From the NCBI RefSeq assembly GCF_900116545.1, contig NZ_FPCK01000002.1:310001-374000 (forward strand): 64,000 bases of DNA, in the 5' to 3' direction. The notes under the pieces were generated by a model. It searched no databases. It had not been told where the DNA came from and saw only the letters and a list, made by a program, of their open reading frames with translations. Both the position numbers and the translations under genes were made by a program. Positions 43,501 through 51,203 of the stretch are shown here, piece by piece. The first letter of the stretch is position 1, and every line of letters starts with the position of its first letter. This DNA comes from Devosia crocina. GTDB lineage: Bacteria > Pseudomonadota > Alphaproteobacteria > Rhizobiales > Devosiaceae.

Positions 43501-44004
43501 TTAAGATCGCGGTGCAGGGCCGAACATGGGTGCCCGCTGTTCGAGCCATGAGCGTTGCTCGGCTCGCTCCCGCCCCTCTGCGATTGCAGTTATCCCATAG
43601 AGCGCTGCAAGATGGGAAAGCGCTATGCGCAAGACCAGCTTGCCGCTGCGCCTCGGCCAGCCCCGCGCCGCCTCAAGCTCCTGCAGGCCCAGGTCAAGCC
43701 CACAGATATCAAAGAGTATGTCCCAGCATTCCCTCGGCACCTGCCGCCCCAGCCCGGCCAATTGCTCGCGTGCATCTGCTGCGCTGGCGGAAATATCTGA
43801 CTGGGCACTCGCGCCTTTGCTGCTCCGCGCCACTCGCGCGGCATCGTAGGACATGGTCACGCGCTGACTAAGCCGGGCGCGCTCGAATGTACGAGTCAGA
43901 CGGCGCGCAGCTTCGAGTTGGTGCGGTTCAAGAAAAGCCGCCTCCCCACCCCGCGCCAGACCGAGGCGAGATATGGCCTCGGGCAGGCCATTGTGCTCAA
44001 CCAT
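43501..44004 (-). CDS. DUF6456 protein, candidate GTA activator subunit GafZ-like
   Basis: This 167-residue protein belongs to the DUF6456 group, recognised from its C-terminal helical block (RECWDILFDICGLDLGLQEL, GWPRRSGKLVLRIALSHLAA, LYGI). Such a region forms the C-terminal half of the Rhodobacter GTA activator GafA and, as I recall, is encoded separately as GafZ in Caulobacter, where GafZ acts as an antiterminator on the GTA operon. The gene overlaps the upstream DnaA-domain-like gene by eight bases, matching the gafY-gafZ layout. The family call is fairly firm; the GTA role is inference. Confidence 0.72.
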   Translation of the reverse strand: MVEHNGLPEAISRLGLARGGEAAFLEPHQLEAARRLTRTFERARLSQRVTMSYDAARVARSSKGASAQSDISASAADAREQLAGLGRQVPRECWDILFDICGLDLGLQELEAARGWPRRSGKLVLRIALSHLAALYGITAIAEGRERAEQRSWLEQRAPMFGPAPRS

Positions 44005-44362
44005 GATCGCCTCCTGCCATGGCGATCAGCTGGGCCTCAAGCGCGTCCAGTTCGGCATCGAGCGCCGGATCATCGCGCAAATCTTCAATAAGGCTGCAGG
44101 CGTAGGAGACCGTGGTCCTATCCCGACCGAAGGCCTCGCCGATCGCAGTGAGGCTGAGGCCCTGGACCACATGAGCCAGATACATGGCAACCTGCCGGGC
44201 CCGCGCCGCCTGCGCCCGGCAACGCGATGCATGAACAAGGATACGGATAGGGACATTACGCTCCCGTGCGACGAGAGAGAGTACGGCGCCCAAGTCGCCG
44301 CTTGCCCGAGGAGGCGACACACGCAAGGCTGGCGTAGTGGCGGACGGAACATCGATTCGCAT
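43997..44362 (-). CDS. DnaA-domain-IV-like DNA-binding protein, candidate GafY-like
   Basis: This 121-residue protein is built around a DnaA C-terminal-type helix-turn-helix: RARQVAMYLAHVVQGLSLTA (residues 55-74) then IGEAFGRDRTTVSYACSLIE (74-93), close to the DnaA signature GGRDHTTVLHAC. There is no ATPase domain, so it is not an initiator. DnaA-like binding domains occur in the GTA activator GafA. It precedes and overlaps the DUF6456 gene. A palindrome lies 19 bp upstream of its start. Confidence 0.75.
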   Translation of the reverse strand: MRIDVPSATTPALRVSPPRASGDLGAVLSLVARERNVPIRILVHASRCRAQAARARQVAMYLAHVVQGLSLTAIGEAFGRDRTTVSYACSLIEDLRDDPALDAELDALEAQLIAMAGGDHG

Positions 44363-44380
44363 TAGTCATCTCCAAAGGTA

Positions 44381-44398
44381 ATAGGACTATATTCCTAT
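44381..44398. promoter_or_regulatory. Perfect palindrome upstream of the gafY-like gene, candidate operator
   Basis: ATAGGA-CTATAT-TCCTAT is a perfect 6-6-6 inverted repeat 19-36 bp before the ATG at 44362, in the expected position of the promoter. It is AT-rich compared with the surrounding DNA. The protein that binds it is unknown. Confidence 0.5.
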
Positions 44399-44447
44399 AC
44401 CCTCGCAGACGCTACTCCCCCCGGGGATAAGTCGGAGGTGCGATCCT

Positions 44448-44477
44448 AAAAATAAAGAGGCCGCCCTGAAGGCGGCC
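44448..44477 (-). terminator. Intrinsic terminator after mucR
   Basis: On the minus strand GGCCGCC-TTCAG-GGCGGCC is followed by TCTTTATTTTT, a seven-pair stem with a U-rich tail. It lies 28 bp past the mucR stop and should end the mucR transcript before the gafY-like promoter. Confidence 0.85.
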
Positions 44478-44504
44478 ACTGACGCTTGTAAAATCGGGAA
44501 GGCC

Positions 44505-44927
44505 TTAGCCAGCCTTGCGACCCAGGCCGTTGTCCTTGGCCAGCTTGGAACGCGTTGCCGAATAACTCGGCGCGACCATCGGGTAATCGGACGGCAGGCC
44601 CCACTTCTCCCGATATTCTTCGGGCGAGAGATTGTAGTGGGTGCGCAGGTGACGCTTGAGCGACTTGAACTTCTTGCCGTCTTCGAGACAGATAATGTAG
44701 TCGGGCGCCACGGACTTGCGCACCGGCACAGCCGGCTTCAAGTCTTCGACGGGAGCGGGAGCCTCGGCACCGCGCAGACCCCGAAGCGCACCATGCACAT
44801 CGGCAATCAAACGGGGCAAGTCGGCAGGGCTGACGACATTATTGCTCACGTATGCAGAGACAATATCGGCACTGAGTTCGACAAGCTCGAACTCCCCCAC
44901 ATCCGCCGGGGCGGTGTTGTCGTTCAT
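44505..44927 (-). CDS. mucR: MucR/Ros family transcriptional regulator
   Basis: This 140-residue protein is the zinc-finger-like H-NS-type regulator of Rhizobiales. The N-terminal half is for oligomerisation; the C-terminal half carries [40 protein letters not shown] and [15 protein letters not shown]. In this copy the second zinc cysteine is Asp (CLED instead of CLEC), a variant known in the family. MucR proteins bind AT-rich DNA and silence many genes including exopolysaccharide and flagellar genes. The gene is monocistronic with its own terminator. Confidence 0.95.
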   Translation of the reverse strand: MNDNTAPADVGEFELVELSADIVSAYVSNNVVSPADLPRLIADVHGALRGLRGAEAPAPVEDLKPAVPVRKSVAPDYIICLEDGKKFKSLKRHLRTHYNLSPEEYREKWGLPSDYPMVAPSYSATRSKLAKDNGLGRKAG

Positions 44928-45056
44928 GTTTTCAAACCTTTATTTATTTTTTGATGGACAGCAACAAGGGCAGTTGCAGCCATTCTGTATTCCTAGTTCT
45001 GTTCCGGATCAGGTGCAACCGGCAGCAGACAATTATTCGGTTTCATTGCATGTTAT

Positions 45057-45410
45057 TCATGCAGGCCGATTTTGTTCCAAACGTGTCTTCAAATCGTCCC
45101 GGTGCGTACTTTCGCTTGGCTTATAACCGGTCAAATAACTGGCGCGGGCAAGAAGATGCGCAGAAATAGGCGTGGTGAGGAGCAGAAACAAAATACCGAC
45201 GATCGCTCGTAAAAAGACCCCTGTGTCAAAGCAGGTCACGGCAACCGCGAGAAGAATCAATCCACCGCCAACTGCACCCGCCTTGGATGCTGCATGCATG
45301 CGCGTGTAGAGATCGGGCAGCCGGATCACCCCGACTGCTGCAAGAAGACAAAACAGGGCACCGAAGACGAGCAGCACGCCGCCAAGGTAAAGTGCGAGGT
45401 CAACGATCAT
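45057..45410 (-). CDS. mrpG: Na+/H+ antiporter subunit MrpG
   Basis: This 117-residue membrane protein of the MnhG/PhaG family has three hydrophobic helices and the conserved GVIRLPDLYTRMHAASKAGA. It is the last of seven overlapping mrp genes. The ATG overlaps the mrpF stop by four bases. Confidence 0.96.
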   Translation of the reverse strand: MIVDLALYLGGVLLVFGALFCLLAAVGVIRLPDLYTRMHAASKAGAVGGGLILLAVAVTCFDTGVFLRAIVGILFLLLTTPISAHLLARASYLTGYKPSESTHRDDLKTRLEQNRPA

Positions 45411-45718
45411 GGCTGGACCTCCGGGTCCGCATTTTCAGCCTTAAGCCCACGCCGCATGATGTAGCGCGCAAGGGCCACCGTGGCGAGAAACCCCAGCAAG
45501 GCGAGGGCGATCGCTATATCGAGATAAAGCATGAGCCCCGTCCGGATAGCGATGGCTCCGATAAAGCCCATCGCGACGACGGTCATCAGATCGAGCGCGA
45601 GAACCCGATCGGCAAGACTGGGGCCAATGACGATCCGGACGATCGATGCAATGAGGGCCGCCGCCAGGATGACGAGCGCGACCAAGCTGGCGAGGTCGAT
45701 GAAAGCGGCCGCGTTCAA
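45407..45718 (-). CDS. mrpF: Na+/H+ antiporter subunit MrpF
   Basis: This 103-residue membrane protein of the MnhF/PhaF family has three helices and the conserved VRIVIGPSLADRVLALDLM and LDIAIALALLGFLATVALAR. It overlaps mrpE and mrpG by four bases on each side. Confidence 0.96.
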   Translation of the reverse strand: MNAAAFIDLASLVALVILAAALIASIVRIVIGPSLADRVLALDLMTVVAMGFIGAIAIRTGLMLYLDIAIALALLGFLATVALARYIMRRGLKAENADPEVQP

Positions 45719-46194
45719 TTGAACACCTCCTTGATCCTGGCTTCGAACCCGTTGGCGATGTCGGCGATCAGCGCCTTGTCGTCCTCCATGCTCAAGGCAT
45801 GGACATAGAGTACCGAGCGGTCCTTGGAGACATCGATGCTCAGCGTACCAGGGGTCAAGGTGATCATATTGGCCAGAAGCGTGATCTCGGCGTCGGACTT
45901 GACCGTCAGCGGCACTGCAACAATGGCAGGCTTGACGACAGCCTTGAGGTTGGGATGCAGGACCACATAGGCAACGCGCAAGGCGCTGGCCATCAGCTCC
46001 CGGAAAAACAGAGCCGTCAATGCCAGAACTTTGGCAGCCTTGCGCAAGGAGCCACGCTGCCTGATCGAGTAGCGCAGCATTACTATCGCCATCCCGCCGA
46101 TGAGGGCGCCGAAAAGCAGATTGAGTCCCGAGAAGTTATTGGTGATGCCGGCCCAAAGGATAGCAAGAACGACCGTCAGAAAGGCACTGCTCAT
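45715..46194 (-). CDS. mrpE: Na+/H+ antiporter subunit MrpE
   Basis: This 159-residue protein of the MnhE/PhaE family starts with membrane helices (VVLAILWAGITNNFSGLNLL). It continues with LMASALRVAYVVLHPNLKAV and the cytoplasmic LLANMITLTPGTLSIDVS motif. Subunit E is needed for full antiport in the Mrp complex. Overlaps on both sides show a single transcript. Confidence 0.96.
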   Translation of the reverse strand: MSSAFLTVVLAILWAGITNNFSGLNLLFGALIGGMAIVMLRYSIRQRGSLRKAAKVLALTALFFRELMASALRVAYVVLHPNLKAVVKPAIVAVPLTVKSDAEITLLANMITLTPGTLSIDVSKDRSVLYVHALSMEDDKALIADIANGFEARIKEVFN

Positions 46195-47777
46195 GGCGTA
46201 ACCTCCGCAAGCCCGACGGCCTCGACGTAGCGGGTGGGATCCACCAGGTCAGCGGCTGCCCGCTGGCCGCCTTCGATCAAGGGATTGGGCCAGAGCCCGC
46301 CGGCAACGATCGCGACCACCAGCACTGCCGTGGCGCCGAAGGCAAGGGATCGCGTTGATTTCGGCGCAAGCGCCGGTCTTGGCGCCCCTGTGTCCGCAGG
46401 CAGATTGCGCCAGAACACATGCGCCCAGAGCCGGGAACCGGCAATCAGGGTCAAGATGGCATTGACAAGCAGCGCCACGACCAGCGCCGTTCCCCACCAG
46501 CCCAGACCTGCTTCGGCCACCCCGCCCTCGAGCAAAAGCAGTTTGGGCCAGAAGCCCAAAAAGGGCGGCACCCCGGCAACGGACAGTACCAGAGCGAAAA
46601 AGAAGACCGACAGTGGCGCATTGGCAGCATAGAGCCCGCCCATACGCCGAGTATCGGTCTCGCCCGTCTCGATCTCAACTAGGCCGGCGACCAGATAAAG
46701 GGCCGTAATGCTCAGGATGGCGTGGAAGATATAAACACCGGCCCCGGCAACACCCAAGAGGTTCGGCAGCGCCACCCCGGCGAGAACCGCACCTATGCCG
46801 CCGATGACGAGGAAGCCGATGGCGCGGCGCAGCTGGGTCTCGGCGATGGCCCCTAGCGGGGCGGTCACCAGCGTTGCAATCGCAAGAACAGCAAGAACCG
46901 GCTCGAGAAGATCGCGGCTTGCGGGCAGCACCGCCACAAGCGAGCGCAAAAGCGCGTAAGCGCCCACCTTGGTGAGCAAGCCGGCGAACAGGGCGGACAC
47001 TGCCGATGCAGGCGTATGGTACGAGGCTGGCAGCCATGCATTAACCGGGAAAGCTGCCGCTTTCATGCCGAAGGCCAGCAGCAGCAGCGCAGCGATGCCC
47101 GTCATGGCTGCCGTGTTGGCGAGCGGGGCAACACGCATGATGTCGGCCATGTTGAGCGTGCCGAGCAGACCATAGGTCAGGCCCAGGGCGAGCAGGAACA
47201 GGGTCGTCGCCAGGAAGTTGAGAAAACCATACTTGATGGCGCCATCGAGCTGCATCGGCCGACCGCCCGAAACAATCAACCCGAAGGAGGCGATCAGCAT
47301 GACCTCGAACCAAACGTAGAGGTTGAAGAGGTCTCCGGTCAGAAAGGAGCCGGTCACCCCTGCGAGCAGCAGCAGCACCATGGGGTGAAAGCCGTCTCGG
47401 GGATCTGCCTCCGCCCGCTCAAGCTGGGCATAGAGCACGACGATCAGTGTCACGACCGACGCAGCGAGAGCAAAGGCTGCTCCAAAGATATCAGCGGTAA
47501 AGCTGATGCCGAAAGGCGGCAGCCACTTGCCCATGGTCATGCTCAGCGGCCCCTCCACCGCGATGCGCATGATCAGGCTCACTTCACAAGCGATGATGGC
47601 GAGAAGAACGAGTACGGCGCCAATGACCGGCATGCCATTGGAGCGCCGCACCACCATCAGGCCGGCCGCACCCACGAGCGCCAGCACGACAGGCAAGACG
47701 ATGACCCAGTCGGTAGCTGGGGTCAGCCCCGCAATCATGGCCGCGGGCAGGTCGTTCGATGCAGTTGGAGTGGCCAT
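46191..47777 (-). CDS. mrpD: Na+/H+ antiporter subunit MrpD
   Basis: This 528-residue MrpD/NuoN-like ion-translocating subunit has about 14 membrane helices. Conserved segments include WFEVMLIASFGLIV, which carries the buried Glu, and KAAAFPVNAWLPASYHTPAS, with the Lys of the proton path. It is homologous to complex I subunits. It lies between mrpC (one-base gap) and mrpE (four-base overlap). Confidence 0.96.
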   Translation of the reverse strand: MATPTASNDLPAAMIAGLTPATDWVIVLPVVLALVGAAGLMVVRRSNGMPVIGAVLVLLAIIACEVSLIMRIAVEGPLSMTMGKWLPPFGISFTADIFGAAFALAASVVTLIVVLYAQLERAEADPRDGFHPMVLLLLAGVTGSFLTGDLFNLYVWFEVMLIASFGLIVSGGRPMQLDGAIKYGFLNFLATTLFLLALGLTYGLLGTLNMADIMRVAPLANTAAMTGIAALLLLAFGMKAAAFPVNAWLPASYHTPASAVSALFAGLLTKVGAYALLRSLVAVLPASRDLLEPVLAVLAIATLVTAPLGAIAETQLRRAIGFLVIGGIGAVLAGVALPNLLGVAGAGVYIFHAILSITALYLVAGLVEIETGETDTRRMGGLYAANAPLSVFFFALVLSVAGVPPFLGFWPKLLLLEGGVAEAGLGWWGTALVVALLVNAILTLIAGSRLWAHVFWRNLPADTGAPRPALAPKSTRSLAFGATAVLVVAIVAGGLWPNPLIEGGQRAAADLVDPTRYVEAVGLAEVTP

Positions 47778-47778
47778 T

Positions 47779-48159
47779 TCAATAGCTCAGGGGCGGCTGG
47801 GGTGCCTTTTCGGGCTCGGCCAGGCGCATGTTGTCGGTATTGTCGGCGTCCATGCTCTGATAGGCGCGATAAGCCAGCACCAGCAAAAACGCGAACATGG
47901 AAAAGCCGATGACGATCGCCGTCAGGATCAGCGCCTGCGGCAGCGGATTGGCGATCGGCCCTGGGGGCACTTCGAGCCCGGATGGAACGATTGGGGCAAT
48001 CTCGCGCGTCACGCGGCCTGCGGTAAAGATCAGGAGGTTCACGCCATTGCCGAGAATGGTCATGCCGATCAGCATGCGGATCACGGAGCGTGACAGCAGC
48101 AGATAAATGCCGAGCGCGATGAAGACGCCCACGAGCCCTGCGAGGATGAAGTCCATCAA
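47779..48159 (-). CDS. mrpC: Na+/H+ antiporter subunit MrpC
   Basis: This 126-residue NuoK-like protein has three membrane helices. It includes GIYLLLSRSVIRMLIGMTIL, GNGVNLLIFTAGR and ANPLPQALILTAIVIGFSMF, all typical of MnhC. It overlaps mrpB by four bases. Confidence 0.96.
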   Translation of the reverse strand: MMDFILAGLVGVFIALGIYLLLSRSVIRMLIGMTILGNGVNLLIFTAGRVTREIAPIVPSGLEVPPGPIANPLPQALILTAIVIGFSMFAFLLVLAYRAYQSMDADNTDNMRLAEPEKAPQPPLSY

Positions 48160-48581
48160 AGATCCTCCTCGCGATCGCTTTCCAGCGCCAGCGCTATGGC
48201 CGAAAGCGTGCCGAACACCACGAAATAGACCCCAAGATCGAAAAACAGGGGCGTGGAAAGCGGCACCGTCGTGTTGCCCAGCTCGAGATAGAGCCAGATG
48301 CTGGTCATATAGGGAGATTGGGTGAGAAGGCTCAAAAGCCCGGAAAACCCTGCAAGAACAACGCCGAACCCGGCGATTGCCATCGGGTCCACCTTGAGCG
48401 CCCGCCGCACTTCCGGCACACCCGCAGCCATGCCGAAGACGGCAATGGATGCGGCGGCGATCAGTCCCCCGATGAAACCACCGCCCGGCTCGTTGTGCCC
48501 GCGCAAACAGACGTAAAAGGAAAACACCAGCATAGTGGCAACGATCAAGGGCGCGGCGGTGCGGAAGATGATCGTGTTCAT
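48156..48581 (-). CDS. mrpB: Na+/H+ antiporter subunit MrpB
   Basis: This 141-residue MnhB family protein contains RTAAPLIVATMLVFSFYVCL and RGHNEPGGGFIGGLIAAASI, the conserved GHNxPGGGFxGG. It is separate from MrpA, so this is a seven-gene group 1 operon rather than the fused six-gene type. It overlaps mrpA and mrpC by four bases each. Confidence 0.96.
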   Translation of the reverse strand: MNTIIFRTAAPLIVATMLVFSFYVCLRGHNEPGGGFIGGLIAAASIAVFGMAAGVPEVRRALKVDPMAIAGFGVVLAGFSGLLSLLTQSPYMTSIWLYLELGNTTVPLSTPLFFDLGVYFVVFGTLSAIALALESDREEDL

Positions 48582-50992
48582 ACTTCTTGTCCTTTTTCCC
48601 CGCCGCGACCTGCCTCTACTGGTGGAGTAGCAACGCTTCCCTTGCGCCGCCGTAGAAGTGCGAGGATGGCGATGCCGGCGCCCATGACGACCGAGATTTC
48701 ACCTAGGGTATCGAAGCCGCGATAGTCGACCAGGATGACGTTGACGATGTTGGCGCCATGGGCGATCGGCACGCTGGTTTGGGTAAAGAAGTCGGAAAGC
48801 CGCGTGTCGAGCGTTCCGGTCAGCACCAGCATCAGCAACAGGCTCACCCCTGCCCCGCAGACTATCGCCAGGGTACCATCGCGTGCCCAGTCCTCGAACG
48901 GACGGTGATCACGAGCGTCGAGACGCAGGTTGGTCATGACGATGGTCAAGATGATAACCGACAGGATTTCCACCATCAGCTGGGTAAAGGCGAGATCCGG
49001 CGCACCGAAGAGCAGGAAGATCAGCGCCAGTGCCGTACCTTGGACACCGAGCGAGAGAATGGCGATAAGCCTGCTCGAGGCAATAAGCACCGCCAGAAGC
49101 CCGACCACGGCAAGCAGCAAAACTGCCCATTCATAAGGCAGGAGATCAGGCAGAACGAGACGCTGCGACCAGTCGCCGAGTTCGGCCGTCGGCGTGATCC
49201 AGTCGAGACCACCAAGGCTCACGAGCGGCCAGAACAAGGCGATGCCTAGCGCGAGGAAGACCACGACAAGATAATATTCGAGATTGCCGTGATGGAGGAA
49301 CCGCGTCACCGCACCGGCGAAGCGCACGAGAGCGAAGTAGCAGACATCGAACACCTTATCGGCAGACCAGCCGAGCGCGGCATCGAAACGGCGCAGGGCG
49401 CCCCGAATACGCGTGGCCTGCCGGAACACCACCACGCCGAGTAGCCAGGTGAGAATCGACAGCCAAAGCAAGGGGCTCGCGAGATTGATGGCTAGGCTGA
49501 GATGGGACTCGACCGCCTGCCCGAGAATTGCGCTGGCACCCGGCACCAGCACATCATGGCCGAACCAGTCGGGCAGAATGCCGGCAAGGAATCCCAAACC
49601 GCCCAGCACGATCGGACCGGCCAGCATGGCAACGGGGGCTTCGTGCGGCTTTTTCGGGGTCGGCAATTCGTCGCCCAGAAAGGGCCGCGTCATAACGAGC
49701 AGGCCTACCCCGGCGAGCAGCGCATTGCCCAGGACGAGGACGGCGAGAACCAGAAAGGCCGACCACTCGCCGCTTACGAGACCGAGATACATCTCTTCCT
49801 TGGCAAAATACCCGACGGTCAAGGGAAGCCCGATCATCGAAAGCGCTGCAAGAGCGGCGCCGATAAAGGTGACAGGCATCTTGTCTGCAAGGCCACCAAG
49901 TGCGGTGATTTCACGCGTGCCCGCTTCATGGTCGACAGCGCCCGCGACCATGAAGAGTGCAGCCTTGTAGAAGGCGTGCGCAACGAAATAGACCACGACG
50001 GCCGCAATGGCAGCCGTACTGCCAAGCCCGATCAGCAACACCAGAAGGCCGAGCGAGGCGATTGTGGTTTGCGCCAGGATCTGTTTGAGATCGGTTTGCT
50101 TGAGCGCTCCCAAGCCGCCCCAGATCAGCGTCAGCGCCCCAAAGGTGACGAGCAGACCCGTCCAGACTTCCGTGCCCCCTAGAACCGGCGTCATGCGCGA
50201 GAGAAGATAAACGCCAGCCTGGACCATGGTCGCCGAGTGGAGGAAAGCGGACACTGGGGTGGGGGCTTCCATGGCATTGGGTAGCCAGAAATGCAGCGGA
50301 AACTGCGCGGACTTGGTGAAGGCTGCCCCGAGGAAGAGCGCCAGCACCAAACCATAAAGTGCGGATTGGCGGACCAGATCCTCCATGCCGCGCAGCTCGC
50401 TGAGCAGCCAGGTTCCGGATAGCTGATGTGCGACAACCGCTCCGGCGAGCAGGCACATGCCGCCAATGTTGGTGAGGACCAGCGCCTGGATGGCGCCCCG
50501 GCGCGCCGCCTGCCGGGAGTGATCGAAGCCGATCAGCAGGAAGGAGGTGATCGAGGTCAACTCCCAGAACATGAAGAGGCCGATCATGTTGTCCGAAAGG
50601 ACAAGACCCAGCATTGCGCCCATGAAGGCGAGCATGAAGCCGAGGAAACGGCCAAGATGGTGGTGCCCGGCAAGATAGGCACCGGCATAAAGGATGACGA
50701 GGGTGCCGACGCCAAGAATGGTCAAGGCAAAGATCAGACTCAGCCCATCCACATAAAAGGCCAGATCGAGGCCATGCGAAGGAACCCAGCCGATGGCGAG
50801 CGCAAGCGTCTCGCCATGGGTCATAGGCGCGACGAAGTTGACCAGCAGCAGCACAAAGAGCGCTGCCGGCACCAGGGCCAGAACCCACCCGGTCACCGGG
50901 CCGGCCAATCTATGCACGAGTGGCGCCAGGAGAGCGGCTACAAACGGCGCGATTGGCACCAGGGCTATGCTTGCATCCAGGGACAGCCCCAA
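48578..50992 (-). CDS. mrpA: Na+/H+ antiporter subunit MrpA
   Basis: This 804-residue subunit is the largest of the Mrp complex. The N-terminal two thirds are NuoL-like, with MFWELTSITSFLLIGFDHSR and TKSAQFPLHFWLPNAMEAPT, carrying the conserved Glu and Lys. The C-terminal part has the NuoJ-like/DUF4040 region (FGAPDLAFTQLMVEILSVII). It heads the mrpABCDEFG operon, which exports Na+ (or K+ in rhizobial Pha systems) in exchange for protons and supports alkaline and salt tolerance. A 211-bp gap separates it from the divergent ptrB. Confidence 0.97.
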   Translation of the reverse strand: MGLSLDASIALVPIAPFVAALLAPLVHRLAGPVTGWVLALVPAALFVLLLVNFVAPMTHGETLALAIGWVPSHGLDLAFYVDGLSLIFALTILGVGTLVILYAGAYLAGHHHLGRFLGFMLAFMGAMLGLVLSDNMIGLFMFWELTSITSFLLIGFDHSRQAARRGAIQALVLTNIGGMCLLAGAVVAHQLSGTWLLSELRGMEDLVRQSALYGLVLALFLGAAFTKSAQFPLHFWLPNAMEAPTPVSAFLHSATMVQAGVYLLSRMTPVLGGTEVWTGLLVTFGALTLIWGGLGALKQTDLKQILAQTTIASLGLLVLLIGLGSTAAIAAVVVYFVAHAFYKAALFMVAGAVDHEAGTREITALGGLADKMPVTFIGAALAALSMIGLPLTVGYFAKEEMYLGLVSGEWSAFLVLAVLVLGNALLAGVGLLVMTRPFLGDELPTPKKPHEAPVAMLAGPIVLGGLGFLAGILPDWFGHDVLVPGASAILGQAVESHLSLAINLASPLLWLSILTWLLGVVVFRQATRIRGALRRFDAALGWSADKVFDVCYFALVRFAGAVTRFLHHGNLEYYLVVVFLALGIALFWPLVSLGGLDWITPTAELGDWSQRLVLPDLLPYEWAVLLLAVVGLLAVLIASSRLIAILSLGVQGTALALIFLLFGAPDLAFTQLMVEILSVIILTIVMTNLRLDARDHRPFEDWARDGTLAIVCGAGVSLLLMLVLTGTLDTRLSDFFTQTSVPIAHGANIVNVILVDYRGFDTLGEISVVMGAGIAILALLRRRKGSVATPPVEAGRGGEKGQEV

Positions 50993-51203
50993 CGGCCTCT
51001 CCTTATGCGCTAAACGAACACAGGATTTTGTGCCGCGTGACCATACTCATTGGAAGACCGGCGACAAGCCAAATCGCGTGCGCTTTCGCCTTCTTCCGGA
51101 GTTAGCTGTGGTTTGTGATCAAGGACTGGCAATCCGGGACTGCGGGCCCTATGTCCTAAATCAACTTTGCGGCCCAGCCGCAGCTTTTCAAGGCGGTAAG
51201 ACC

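Noticed and set aside
43997-44362. Truncated DnaA replication initiator
   Set aside because: The ATPase domains are not merely broken but absent, and the N-terminus is a short independent sequence; the gene is coupled to a DUF6456 gene, not to dnaN.
45057-50992. Complex I (nuo) fragment
   Set aside because: The seven-gene set with MrpE, F and G and the order A-G are specific for Mrp antiporters; no redox subunits are present.
50793-51203. 137-codon upstream extension of the oligopeptidase frame
   Set aside because: Most of it overlaps mrpA antisense and lacks family similarity; the ATG at 51204 has a ribosome site and gives normal length.
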